NCBI GenBank assembly: GCA_014238335.1
Contig: JABABI010000030.1
Coordinates: forward strand, 38,166-82,709
Source: Fuerstiella sp.
GTDB taxonomy: Bacteria; Planctomycetota; Planctomycetia; Planctomycetales; Planctomycetaceae
Direction: 5' to 3'
Length of the DNA: 44,544 nucleotides
Position 1 is the stretch's first letter. The number at the start of each line of letters is the position of its first letter. Below the pieces are notes generated by a model. The model saw only the letters and a list, made by a program, of their open reading frames with translations, was not told the origin of the DNA and did no database searches. This document shows, one piece after another, positions 35,212-44,000 of the stretch. The position numbers and the translations under genes were made by a program.

Positions 35212-36300
35212 ATGAAGTTGTCCTGTCTGATATTGGTTTCGTGTCTGATCACTGTAATTCCGTCTGCCGCGGCGATGGCAGACGTCACAACTGTGGCCGG
35301 CACCAGCACAGATGGCTATTCCGGCGACGGTCGACCGGCCGATCAGGCGGCGGTGTCGCAGCCTTTTGGAATCGTGGTCGGTCCCGATAAGGCGCTGTAT
35401 ATCTGTCAGGTCGGTTCCCACGTCATTCGTCGAGTCGATCCAAAAACCAACGTGATCACAACTGTCGCTGGTAATGGTGACAAAGGTTACTCCGGAAACG
35501 GCGGGCCGGCGACGGCAGCGGCACTGAATGAACCGTACGAAGTGCGCTTCGACAAAGACGGAAATATGTTCTTTGTGGAAATGCAGAATAACATTGTGCG
35601 AAAGGTGAGTGCGGCCACGGGAAATATTGAACTGATTGCCGGCAGTGGCGTAAGGGGATTCGGCGGCGACGACGGACCAGCAACTCAGGCGCAGCTCAGC
35701 CGACCGCACTCCATTGCTCTGGACAACAGAGGCAACCTTTATATCTGCGACATCGGAAATCACCGCGTGCGCAAGGTGAATCTGGCGACGGGTATCATTT
35801 CCACGTTTGCAGGAACCGGCGAACGCAAGCCGACGCCAGATGGATCAACCATCGCAGGCACGGCGACAAACGGTCCACGAGCTCTCGACTTTGACGGCCA
35901 GCACAGTCTGATTCTGGCACTGCGGGAAGGGAATGCGATTTATCGCATGGATTTGAACAGGAATACGCTGCACCATCTTGCCGGTACCGGCAAAAAGGGC
36001 TATTCGGGTGACGGAGGTCCGGCCAGGCAGGCCGCGCTCTCCGGTCCGAAGGGAGTTGCTCTGGGACCGAACGGCGACATTTACTTCGCAGACACAGAAA
36101 GCCACACAATCCGCGTCATCCGAATCGTGACCGGTCTCATCGAAACCATTGTTGGAGACGGAAAGAAGGGCGATGGCCCCGATGGAGTCGCGTCAAAATG
36201 CCGACTTGATCGACCGCACGGCGTGTTTGTCGACGCCGGCGGGCGAGTCTACATCGGTGACAGCAACAATCACCGCGTCCGAGTACTGAACGTCCATTGA
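35212..36300 (+). CDS. Exported NHL-repeat beta-propeller protein
   Basis: A 362-residue protein. The start at 35212 yields MKLSCLILVSCLITVIPSAAA, a signal peptide; longer frames overlap the previous gene. The rest is six NHL units of about 56 residues, each with a TVAGxGxxGYSGDGGPAxxAxL head and a PxGxxxxxxGxxYxxDxxxxxxRxV tail (for example YSGNGGPATAAALNEPYEV and GNLYICDIGNHRVRKV), making a six-bladed propeller. No enzymatic domain is attached. Propellers of this type serve in binding or sensing; the partner is unknown. Confidence 0.9.
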   Translation: MKLSCLILVSCLITVIPSAAAMADVTTVAGTSTDGYSGDGRPADQAAVSQPFGIVVGPDKALYICQVGSHVIRRVDPKTNVITTVAGNGDKGYSGNGGPATAAALNEPYEVRFDKDGNMFFVEMQNNIVRKVSAATGNIELIAGSGVRGFGGDDGPATQAQLSRPHSIALDNRGNLYICDIGNHRVRKVNLATGIISTFAGTGERKPTPDGSTIAGTATNGPRALDFDGQHSLILALREGNAIYRMDLNRNTLHHLAGTGKKGYSGDGGPARQAALSGPKGVALGPNGDIYFADTESHTIRVIRIVTGLIETIVGDGKKGDGPDGVASKCRLDRPHGVFVDAGGRVYIGDSNNHRVRVLNVH

Positions 36301-36337
36301 AAAAACGTTCGCTCCGACAGCACCAGTGCCATGCACG

Positions 36338-36447
36338 ACAGCGCATTACGCTGACTTGTGGCCGCGAAAAACGTTTCCCAACCTGCTGTGTGTGCTTCCC
36401 ACGAGCCTGAACAAGCCACGTGTTTTTCAAAACTGCACTAACGATTG
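36338..36447 (+). repeat. ~110-bp dispersed palindromic repeat, copy 2
   Basis: Second copy of the element at 7201-7310, in the same written orientation. It begins with CAGCG/CGCTG arms (the palindrome is less perfect than in copy 1) and shares the ACGCTGACTTGTGG core. It lies between the NHL gene and the peroxiredoxin, well separated from both. Confidence 0.8.
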
Positions 36448-36548
36448 AGCTCGAGAATCTCAGCGCGGTGATGCACGCAGGGTTTCAGCCCGCCCATGGC
36501 GGTTTCGAAAAAAGTCCACGCCAATCTTTGCGGCAGCGTGGCGGATTC

Positions 36549-36582
36549 GGTGTGACTTTGGCAACAATGGGCAAGTCACACC
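36549..36582 (+). promoter_or_regulatory. 10-bp perfect inverted repeat upstream of the peroxiredoxin
   Basis: GGTGTGACTT and AAGTCACACC are perfect complements separated by 14 bases (36549-36558 and 36573-36582). The element ends 45 bp before the start codon, the distance expected for an operator or a leader hairpin. No T-run follows, so it is not a typical terminator. It may control the redox-related gene downstream, but no known regulator site matches. Confidence 0.55.
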
Positions 36583-36627
36583 TCGCGCGGCGCAATGCCG
36601 CATTCTTTCACACAGGAGATTTCCAGG

Positions 36628-37161
36628 ATGAAACAACTTTTCGCCTTGGGTCTGATCGCAACCGTTATGGCAGGAGGAATAAGCATGTCCAGTGCCGCCG
36701 ATTTGAAATCCGGAGATAATGCTCCGAATTTCGAGCTGAAGGGCAGTGATGGAAAGACCTACAAACTTGCCGATTTTAAGGGTAAGCAGGCGGTTGTGAT
36801 CGCCTGGTATCCCAAAGCGTTTACCGGTGGCTGAACAAAAGAGTGTCTGTCGTTCCGTGCGAACGGCGAAGCTATCCGCGAATTCAAAGTTGCCTATTTC
36901 ACCGCGAGTTGTGACAGTGTGGAAGACAACACGGCATTTGCGAAAAAACTGGGGCTGGATTATGCAATCCTGAGTGACCCAGGTAAAAAGGTTGCCAAAG
37001 CTTATGGTGTGGTGCACGAAGGCCGGAATGTTCCGGAACGATGGACTTTCATCATTGGTGACGACGCAAAGATCAAGCACGTCGACAAAAAGGTGAAAGC
37101 CGGCAGTCACGGCGAGGATCTTGTGGCGAAACTGACGGAACTGAAGATCCCGAAGAAGTAG
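36628..37161 (+). CDS. Exported peroxiredoxin with predicted selenocysteine at the peroxidatic position (in-frame UGA)
   Basis: A single frame of 177 residues if the UGA at 36832-36834 is read as selenocysteine (U69). The start is supported by AGGAG at 36614-36618 and by the signal peptide MKQLFALGLIATVMAGG followed by SSAADLKSGDNAPNFEL, the AhpC/TSA-Redoxin opening. The Prx active-site motif P-x3-T-x2-C is present as P62-K-A-F-T66-G-G-U69, followed by T-K-E-C73, the probable resolving Cys. The frame then continues without interruption through YFTASCDSVEDN, ILSDPGKKVAKAYGV and VPERWTFIIGD, a BCP/AhpC-like C-terminal half with the conserved Arg. It would reduce peroxides in the periplasm using a selenolate. 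The alternative is a one-base nonsense mutation (TGC or TGT to TGA) in an otherwise intact gene. A terminator follows 15 bp after the stop. Confidence 0.82.
36832..36867 (+). promoter_or_regulatory. Candidate Sec UGA codon with bacterial SECIS-like hairpin
   Basis: The recoded UGA is at 36832-36834. Downstream, GTCGTTC (36849-36855) and GAACGGC (36861-36867) form a 7-bp stem with one G-U pair and a five-base loop CGUGC. The loop starts 21 nt after the UGA and has G at its second position, in line with bacterial SECIS elements recognised by SelB. The hairpin lies within coding sequence, as in other bacteria. Folding was judged by eye. Confidence 0.6.
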
Positions 37162-37175
37162 ACGGTGCGTCCCAT

Positions 37176-37215
37176 GCGTTCCGGATGCAACTGCCGTCCG
37201 GAACGCTCTTCTTTG
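37176..37215 (+). terminator. Rho-independent-type terminator after the peroxiredoxin
   Basis: GCGTTCCGGA (37176-37185) and TCCGGAACGC (37197-37206) form a perfect 10-bp stem with an 11-base loop, followed by a T-rich TCTTCTTTG. It begins 15 bp after the stop codon and lies between two convergent genes. Confidence 0.75.
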
Positions 37216-37261
37216 CTGTCGGAAAAACGGCCCCGCGCGGCAAGACGGCGTTCGTGCAACT

Positions 37262-39535
37262 TTAAGTCACCGACGGGGCTTCATTAGATACGTCGATCTG
37301 CTGCGACGACTCTTCGTCCCAGCCTTTTCGCTCTTCACCGATTTGGGCGAGCTGTCGAGCGCGAGCCAGGGACGTGTCCAGAATCAGACGGATTTCCGCA
37401 GACCAGGTGCCGTCGCCTGCTGCGACAAACTCCCAGTGCGGAACGACGGTCACGCTCTGATGAACCAGTTCAAATCCGGACTCAGACTGACTGATGGTTT
37501 CGATCGGAAACGTCCAGATTCCGGCCGGTGAAGACAACTCCAGCGACACGTCCAGGCCCTGCCATTCGTCCACCAGACCAATGCGATCTGCTGCGTCCAG
37601 TTGTTGCTGCGAATCCAGAGTTCCCAGCTGCGTTCCGGTGGTGTCGTAGAAATATCGGTCGGACGCACCGCCCGGCATCGTGGCAAAATTGAATTCCGAT
37701 GCAAAGTGCAGCGGCACATCCGTAGGCAATCCCTGCAGTTGATACTGAATTAGAATATCATTGGGCTGCGTCTGTGAAACCGTCACAGATTTATGCACAG
37801 TTATCTCAGCGCCACCGACACCTCCACGACCCTGCATCTCCAGAACGATTTCCGTGTCGCCTTTGCGGACAGCCGCTTCATAAGTCGATGTGGCGAAATC
37901 GCCAATGATCCCCTCACCACGATGGAAGTCATAAAATGACAGCCCAGGCTGCAAAAAGTGATCCACCAGACTCTTACGTGGCCACTTATCATACGCAATC
38001 TTCTTGTCCAGATCCGGTTGCTTGAAGCGAACGATGTCGTGAATACTGGCAACGTCTTCGTGCAGGTCCTGGCCGCGTTCGGCTGCATCCCGAAGTTTTT
38101 GTGCATGGTCCAGGACGCGCTGGTGATAGGCTTCCAGACGTCGATTCAGAGTTGCCAGCAGATTGGTCCGACAGGTTCGCACGTCCAGCTCGTACATGTG
38201 CCCGCCGCAGGCCGGTGAGAACAGCGCCACCAGCCGATGATTGCTCAAACGCACTTCCTGACGAGCGTCCAGATTGAAGTCTCCCGTGCTGACGTCCACC
38301 CATTTGTCGACATTGCGAGTAATGTCTTCCAGAATTCCGTCCGCTTCGATCAAATTCGTATACACCGCGTTGCGCAGGTGCGGCAGATAGAGTCCGCCGA
38401 AAGCACCGTGCCAGAAACTGCAGTTGCATTGGGCTCGGTACAGACAACGCCGCGCATCTTCCAGCATTTCGCGCTGGTCATCGTTCAGTTCACTGCTGCC
38501 GTCCAGTTGAGCGACGCGCGCACTGACTTCCATCGACCGCGCGTACATCTCGTTACTCTCCGCGTACTTCACGCGAAAGTTGCGCCAGAAGCCGCCGCTG
38601 GAAAACTGCATCAACTGCTGCCAATCCGGATCGTTCTCTCGATGCAGATGGGTGAGTCGCTGCAGTTCTGCCTGACGTTCCGGTGGCAGGGCCCATTCCG
38701 TCATCTCTCGATAACTGGCATCGGGAATATAATACGTTCCCAGCGGCTTAACGTGATCAATGGCCTCAGATGGCGTTGTCACTTTCAGCCATGATGCGTT
38801 TTCGCGAAGGGCCAGCAGGAATCTTTCCAGCCAGCGGTCTTCGTAAACATGTTTGTGCGTGTCCGGCCAGGTGCCGAATTTCTCGCCGTCATCACCAAAC
38901 ACAACAATCGGATCATCATACTGATTGGCGATGTCGCGAAGGTATTCGACTGTGTGCTCCGGATCCTGAAACGGAATCAGGTATCGCAGCTGTTCACTAC
39001 CCGGCAGTACAGAAAGAATTCGTCCTTCGTCTTCGGTCGCGTAGTAGCCGAACAGATCTTCCTGACGCATACCGCCGGAGCGGAAATGATGGTCGTCCAG
39101 AATTGTGTACCGGATTCCGGCCGCCGTAACGTCACCAGCGAACGACTGTTCCCACACGCGTTCCGGCATCCACATGCCTCGTACTGTCGTGTCGAACAGA
39201 CTCTCCAGATGGTCCGTGTACAGGCTGATCTGGCCAATGCGATCGCGACCGGGAATATTCGCCAGAATCGGTTCGTAGTAGGCCCCGCCGATGATTTCGA
39301 TCTGGTTCTTAGCAACCAACGGTCGAACACGGTCTATGTACTCCGGATGAGCCTGCTCGATCCATTCCAGCAGACTACCGGATGTATGCAGGGCAAACGG
39401 GATATCGGGATATTCGGTCAGCACGTTCAGGAATGGCAGATAGCTTTCCTGATACGACTGCTCGAACACCCCGTCGAAATTGCCGACTGGCTGATGATTG
39501 TGAAACGCCAGAATCAGGCGAACCGTCCCTGCCAT
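37262..39535 (-). CDS. GH57 family alpha-glucan enzyme (4-alpha-glucanotransferase/alpha-amylase type)
   Basis: About 757 residues. The start at 39535 is preferred because CGGAG stands nine bases upstream; an ATG at 39559 with no ribosome-binding site would add eight residues. All GH57 conserved regions are visible (numbering from 39559): FHNHQP (19-24), IIGGAYYEPIL, WMPERVWE with nucleophile E133, and FGDDGEKFGTW with the acid/base Asp at 223 or 224. A long C-terminal part with beta-sandwich segments (GEGIIGDFATSTYEAAV and GVGGAEITVHKSV) matches the DUF1925/DUF1926 tail of amylase/4-alpha-glucanotransferases. No signal peptide is present, so it is cytoplasmic and probably handles glycogen or maltodextrins. 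It is monocistronic here, convergent with the peroxiredoxin. Confidence 0.94.
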   Translation of the reverse strand: MAGTVRLILAFHNHQPVGNFDGVFEQSYQESYLPFLNVLTEYPDIPFALHTSGSLLEWIEQAHPEYIDRVRPLVAKNQIEIIGGAYYEPILANIPGRDRIGQISLYTDHLESLFDTTVRGMWMPERVWEQSFAGDVTAAGIRYTILDDHHFRSGGMRQEDLFGYYATEDEGRILSVLPGSEQLRYLIPFQDPEHTVEYLRDIANQYDDPIVVFGDDGEKFGTWPDTHKHVYEDRWLERFLLALRENASWLKVTTPSEAIDHVKPLGTYYIPDASYREMTEWALPPERQAELQRLTHLHRENDPDWQQLMQFSSGGFWRNFRVKYAESNEMYARSMEVSARVAQLDGSSELNDDQREMLEDARRCLYRAQCNCSFWHGAFGGLYLPHLRNAVYTNLIEADGILEDITRNVDKWVDVSTGDFNLDARQEVRLSNHRLVALFSPACGGHMYELDVRTCRTNLLATLNRRLEAYHQRVLDHAQKLRDAAERGQDLHEDVASIHDIVRFKQPDLDKKIAYDKWPRKSLVDHFLQPGLSFYDFHRGEGIIGDFATSTYEAAVRKGDTEIVLEMQGRGGVGGAEITVHKSVTVSQTQPNDILIQYQLQGLPTDVPLHFASEFNFATMPGGASDRYFYDTTGTQLGTLDSQQQLDAADRIGLVDEWQGLDVSLELSSPAGIWTFPIETISQSESGFELVHQSVTVVPHWEFVAAGDGTWSAEIRLILDTSLARARQLAQIGEERKGWDEESSQQIDVSNEAPSVT

Positions 39536-40025
39536 GGGTGAACACTCCGGATCCGCCATGCGGCGGCTGATGCGAGCTTCTGTTCGAATTAAGAAGCAAT
39601 GCGGGTTTGAAAAATCGGGGTTGCTGTGAAACAGACGTGTGTCGCCTGAGATTCACGATAAACCTGTGCTACCGTCTTGTGAACGCTTGAAGTGGTAAGG
39701 GCAGGAGATTCACGGCGAAATCGGCCGCTTCTTCGCAATCTGTAAAACCGGACAAACGTAGGCTAACAGAATTCGCGACCGAATCGGTATTCTCAACGCG
39801 CACCTGTCGCGCACCAGCAATATCGATCGAAGGATAAGTGAGAATCCAGCACCAACGTTTTAAGTACAAAAGACGACGCCCGGCCCCTGAACCACGCATG
39901 CCTCGTATTTTAACAATTGATCGCTGGTGAAAACGATGCTCTCAGGCGGCAGCCTCATGATTGCTGCAGGGCCATCTCCGATCGCTTGTCATCAAATCGA
40001 ATCCTTCCCAACTCGTCCGCATCCC
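39536..40025. other. Divergent intergenic region between GH57 and DUF1499 genes
   Basis: About 490 bp with no supported gene. It should carry promoters for both genes. A short direct repeat GAGATTCACG occurs twice (near 39649 and 39707). Nothing else stands out. Confidence 0.45.
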
Positions 40026-40511
40026 ATGAAACGGCAAAGAATGCACACGCTGATTGTTGTCGTTGTGACGGTTCTGGCGGCCGGAATTGCGGGCACGTTT
40101 GTTCTGAGTCTCACAGCCGATCGTCCTGCGGGCCTCGGCGTTCACGATGGCCGCCTTACTGAGGTTCCATCATCCCCGAATTGCGTCTCCACTTACGCAT
40201 CCACCAAACTTCACGGAATCCAGCCGCTGGTGTTCGATGGCAATCCTGACCGGGCGCTGGAGAAGGTCAGAGCTCTCGTTTCCACGATGCGCGGTGCGAC
40301 GCTGGTGGAAGCGAAGTCTGATTACCTGTACGTTGAGTTTCGCAGTCAAATGTTCCGCTTCGTGGACGACGTGGAATTTTTCGTGGACGCCCGGACAAAT
40401 CAGATCCACTTCCGCTCTGCGTCGCGCACCGGACACTCAGATCTTGGAGTGAACCGCGCCCGAATGGAACGGATTCGCAAGCTGTTTGAGACCCGTTCGC
40501 GTGATTTGTGA
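40026..40511 (+). CDS. DUF1499 family protein, membrane anchored or exported
   Basis: A 161-residue protein. The start giving MKRQRMHTLIVVVV was chosen: basic residues then one hydrophobic segment (TLIVVVVTVLAAGIAGTFVLSL), an N-terminal anchor or signal. The DUF1499 domain fills the rest: SSPNCVSTYAS, IQPLVFDG, ATLVEAKSDYLYVEFRSQMF, RFVDDVEFFVDARTNQIHFR and ASRTGHSDLGVNRARMERIR. Function of the family is unknown. A FecR-like fragment begins directly after the stop codon in the same frame. Confidence 0.92.
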   Translation: MKRQRMHTLIVVVVTVLAAGIAGTFVLSLTADRPAGLGVHDGRLTEVPSSPNCVSTYASTKLHGIQPLVFDGNPDRALEKVRALVSTMRGATLVEAKSDYLYVEFRSQMFRFVDDVEFFVDARTNQIHFRSASRTGHSDLGVNRARMERIRKLFETRSRDL

Positions 40512-40514
40512 TCA

Positions 40515-40725
40515 CGACCACTCGGCGGTGTCCTGTCACCGATCGAAGGACTTGCGCAGATCGACTTCTTCAGTGGCGCTTCGATCACGCTGTCGGAGCC
40601 GATCGAGTTGCAAAGTCGCGATTTGGCGATCCTGCACAGCGGAAGTCGTTGTGTTTGATGGCGAAGTTCGTGTCACTGAGCACGGCGGCGAAGAGGTTTC
40701 GCTGTTCGCCGGAGACGCCGCGTAA
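40515..40725 (+). pseudogene. Remnant of a FecR-domain regulator
   Basis: Two short pieces in different frames together recall a planctomycete FecR-domain protein. In the frame following the DUF1499 stop, IEGLAQIDFFSGASITLSEP and ELQSRDLAILHSG resemble the start of the domain and end at a TGA (40656-40658). In the next frame, VVVFDGEVRVTEHGGEE and VSLFAGDAA resemble its end and stop at 40725. The middle of the domain (the usual GTEFGV region) is missing. No start codon or upstream sigma factor remains. The decay includes at least one frameshift and an internal deletion. Confidence 0.5.
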
Positions 40726-41072
40726 CCTGCCGACGGCCAGGCGACCACGTCATGTCATCACCCGTCGCGCAGACGGTCGGTACCCGTAGCGGTTGTACAG
40801 GGCCATACGGCTGCCGTGACAACTTATCGCTGTCGACCTGCGGTGAGCAAAGCGTTTGATTCAGCGACAACACACATCGTCTGATCGCTGTGTCCCGCCG
40901 CCCCCGATGAAGTGGCAGAGGTGTTTGCCCCTAAGAATTAGCTCGCTGAAAAAAGCATCAACACTGCAATTTGATTGCGTCTGTTGAAACATTTACCACA
41001 ATGGCCTCCGATCCTCGTCGTCACTCATCAGACAACGGGCATGTCATGAAGTCTGTCTAAAAAAGGCAATGC
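40726..41072. other. Intergenic region ahead of the large surface protein
   Basis: About 350 bp with no convincing gene. It follows the FecR remnant and should contain the promoter of the surface protein. An AAGG ribosome-binding site stands six bases before the ATG at 41073. A short stretch near 40936-40960 (TTAGCTCGCTGAAAAAAG) resembles part of the element between nfeD and floA, but the match is too short to call a repeat. Confidence 0.45.
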
Positions 41073-44000
41073 ATGCGTCGCGCAAAACAAGCCCACCGCT
41101 TCCGGTCAAGCTCAGAGTCTCTGGAAATCCGCACATTACTGGCGGCTGATTTCGGGGACGCGCCAGCCGACTATGCCGTTACACTGGCCGACGATGGCGC
41201 CCGGCACGAAACCCCCAGTACTCAGGGGTGGGCATTACTGGGACAGGAAATTGACGGTGACGCCTCTCTTGAACAGACGGGGAAATCGGTATCGATCAGT
41301 TCGGACGGTCTGACCGTTGCGATCGGTGCACCTGGTCACGGCAGTCAGTCCTTCCAGTACAACGGGACGGTCCGAGTCTATCGCTTGAACGTTGGTACGG
41401 GCGCATGGTCACAGCTTGGCCCGGACATCGATGGCGCAGATCTTAGTTTTTCCGGCCAGTCCGTCTCCCTGAGTGCCAACGGCAATGTGGTTGCCATTGG
41501 AGGACCCTCAATCGTCAGCTCCGAGCCCGGTCGGACACGCATTTATCAGTTTGATGGTGTGTCTTCCACCTGGACACAGATGGGCGGCGACCTTGTTGGT
41601 GACGCCGCGGGTGAACAATCCGGGTCCAGCGTATCGCTGAGTGACGACGGACAGACGGTGGCGATCGGTGCACCTTACAATGACGTGCCCTCCGACAATG
41701 CCGGTACCACCAGAATTCATCAATTCGATTCCGGCACGCAGGCGTGGGCGCAGCTGGGACAGTCGATTCCCGGAGACATGAGCAGTCAGTCCGGCAGCTC
41801 TGTTTCGTTAAGTGGTAACGCAACGACCGTTGCCATTGGTGCAACTTACCTGGGCAACGGACACACCCGAATTTATCGCCTTTTGAACAGTTCGTGGACC
41901 CAGTTGGGGACAGACATTTCCGGCGCAGCCGTATCTGACGAATTCGGCGCCGCGGTATCCCTTAGCCTGGATGGCAATACGCTGGCGGTCGGTGCGCCGG
42001 GAAATGATTCTGCCGGAAATGCGGCCGGCCACGCAGCAGTCTATGCGTACAATGGCACCGCATGGCAGCAACGGGGCGACGACATTGAAGGAATGGGCGC
42101 TCTTGACGGCGCCGGACTTTCCGTATCACTCAGTGACGACGGCGGCACACTTGCGGTGGGCGCTCCCGAGGCAGACGGTGCCGGACCCGGGAACGGTTAC
42201 GTTCGCATTTTCCAGTACAGCAGCGCAAACAGTTCCTGGCAGCAGTTGGCCGGTCCTCTTAACGGCGAAGCTCTGAGCGATGAATCCGGTTATTCCGTCT
42301 CCCTGAGTGCCAACGGTACCACGGTAGCCATTGGCGCTCCCGGGAACGATGGCAATGGAAACAATGCCGGACATACACGTATTTATGCCTTGTCCCCCGC
42401 CGAAGATCCGTTATCGCTGTGCAGCACCCGTGATACCGAAGCAGACGGCATGCCGTCTGCCAATGCGGATGGGGATGGTGCCGATGACGACGGCATCCAG
42501 TTCAACCCGCTGCAGTTGGTCGTTGGTCAGACCGGGTCCGGAGTCACTGTGAACGTTCAGAACGCGGTGCCCGCCGGCGCGCGACTGGATGCCTGGATCG
42601 ACTTCAACGCGGATCAGGACTGGGACGATCCCGGTGAGCAGATTTTCACCAGCGAAGTTGTCAACAACGGAGACACCACGCTGCAGTTTGATATTCCCGT
42701 GACCGCTCTGCCCGGCACGACCTTCACCCGCTTTCGACTCAGTACGGCCGGCGGCCTGGCACCGGAGGGACTGGCCAGTGACGGCGAAGTTGAAGACTAT
42801 CAGATCGACCTTCTGCCACGGGCCGACTTCGGTGACGCGGCGGCCGGTTATCCGGTCCTGCGGGTTGACAACGGGGCGCACCATCACAGCCTGCTGGCCG
42901 ATCCTCTGCGTCTGGGTGCCACTCGTGATGTCGAACCGACGGGCGTCCCTTCCATTGCAGCCGATGGGGACGGTTCCGATGAGGACGGCGTCGCCTGGCC
43001 TGCCGTGCTACATCCCGGAGCCACCCACCAGGTGTCAGTGGACCTTCAGGGCGGCAGCGGATCCGGGAATCTGGATGCGTGGATCGACTGGAATCAGAAC
43101 GGGACCTGGGACGATCCCGGGGAACAGATTCTGGATACGCAGTCCGTCGCGGCCGGGGTGTCCAGTGTCTCCATCGCTGTCCCCGGCAATGCCGTCTCCG
43201 GTTATACCTACGCCCGTTTCCGGCTGAGTACGGCCGGCGGCCTGGCGACCACCGGCCCGGCGGCCGACGGCGAAGTGGAAGATTACCGGATCGTGATCAA
43301 CACACCGCCGACGCTGGACGCGATCGCCGATCTGACCATTGCTGAGGATGCGGGAACGCAGACGGTCGACCTGACCGGCATCACCGCCGGTCCCGGCGAA
43401 ACACAGACCCTGCACGTCACCGCCATCAGCAGCAACCCGCTGGTGATCCCCTCACCCACGGTGACGTACACGTCTGCGGAAGCAACGGGCAGCATCACCT
43501 TCACCCCGCTGACCGATGCGAACGGTACTGCGTTGATCAACGTATTTGTCATCGACGCCGGTCCCGACGGGGACCTGTCGTTGACCGCCGACAACGCTTC
43601 GTTTATCCGCACGTTCACCGTGACGGTCACACCGGTGAACGACCCCCCGACCCTGGCCGCGATTAACAATCAGAGTGAAGAAGAGAACAGCGGCGTGCAC
43701 ACGCTCAGCCTGACCGGCATCACACCCGGACCAGGCGGAGAAGCCGAGTCGATACGGATCACGGCCACCAGCGGCGATGTGACCCTGATCACAGATCCGC
43801 AAGTGACCTACAACACGGGCGAAGACACAGCCACGCTGTCCTGGTCGTCGGAACTGCATCAGATCGGTACGGCAACCATTACGGTGACCGTGGAAGACGC
43901 GGGGCCGGACGACGATTTTGCCTCGTCTGGTGACAACCTGACCTTCGTCCGCACGTTCGACATCACGGTGACCCCGCGTCCGTACGACTATGGTGACGCG

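Noticed and set aside
34822..35763. A 313-residue minus-strand open frame
   Set aside because: Antisense to the DUF6580 and NHL genes; no recognisable motif.
36595..36834. A separate 5' short gene ending at the TGA in the peroxiredoxin, and a second one starting at 36919
   Set aside because: Both are the same frame of one peroxiredoxin; the first lacks the catalytic residue and the second has no plausible ribosome-binding site.
40508..40789. Small plus-strand open frames after DUF1499 as an independent gene
   Set aside because: No start signal, and the meaningful phrases are split over two other frames as a FecR remnant.
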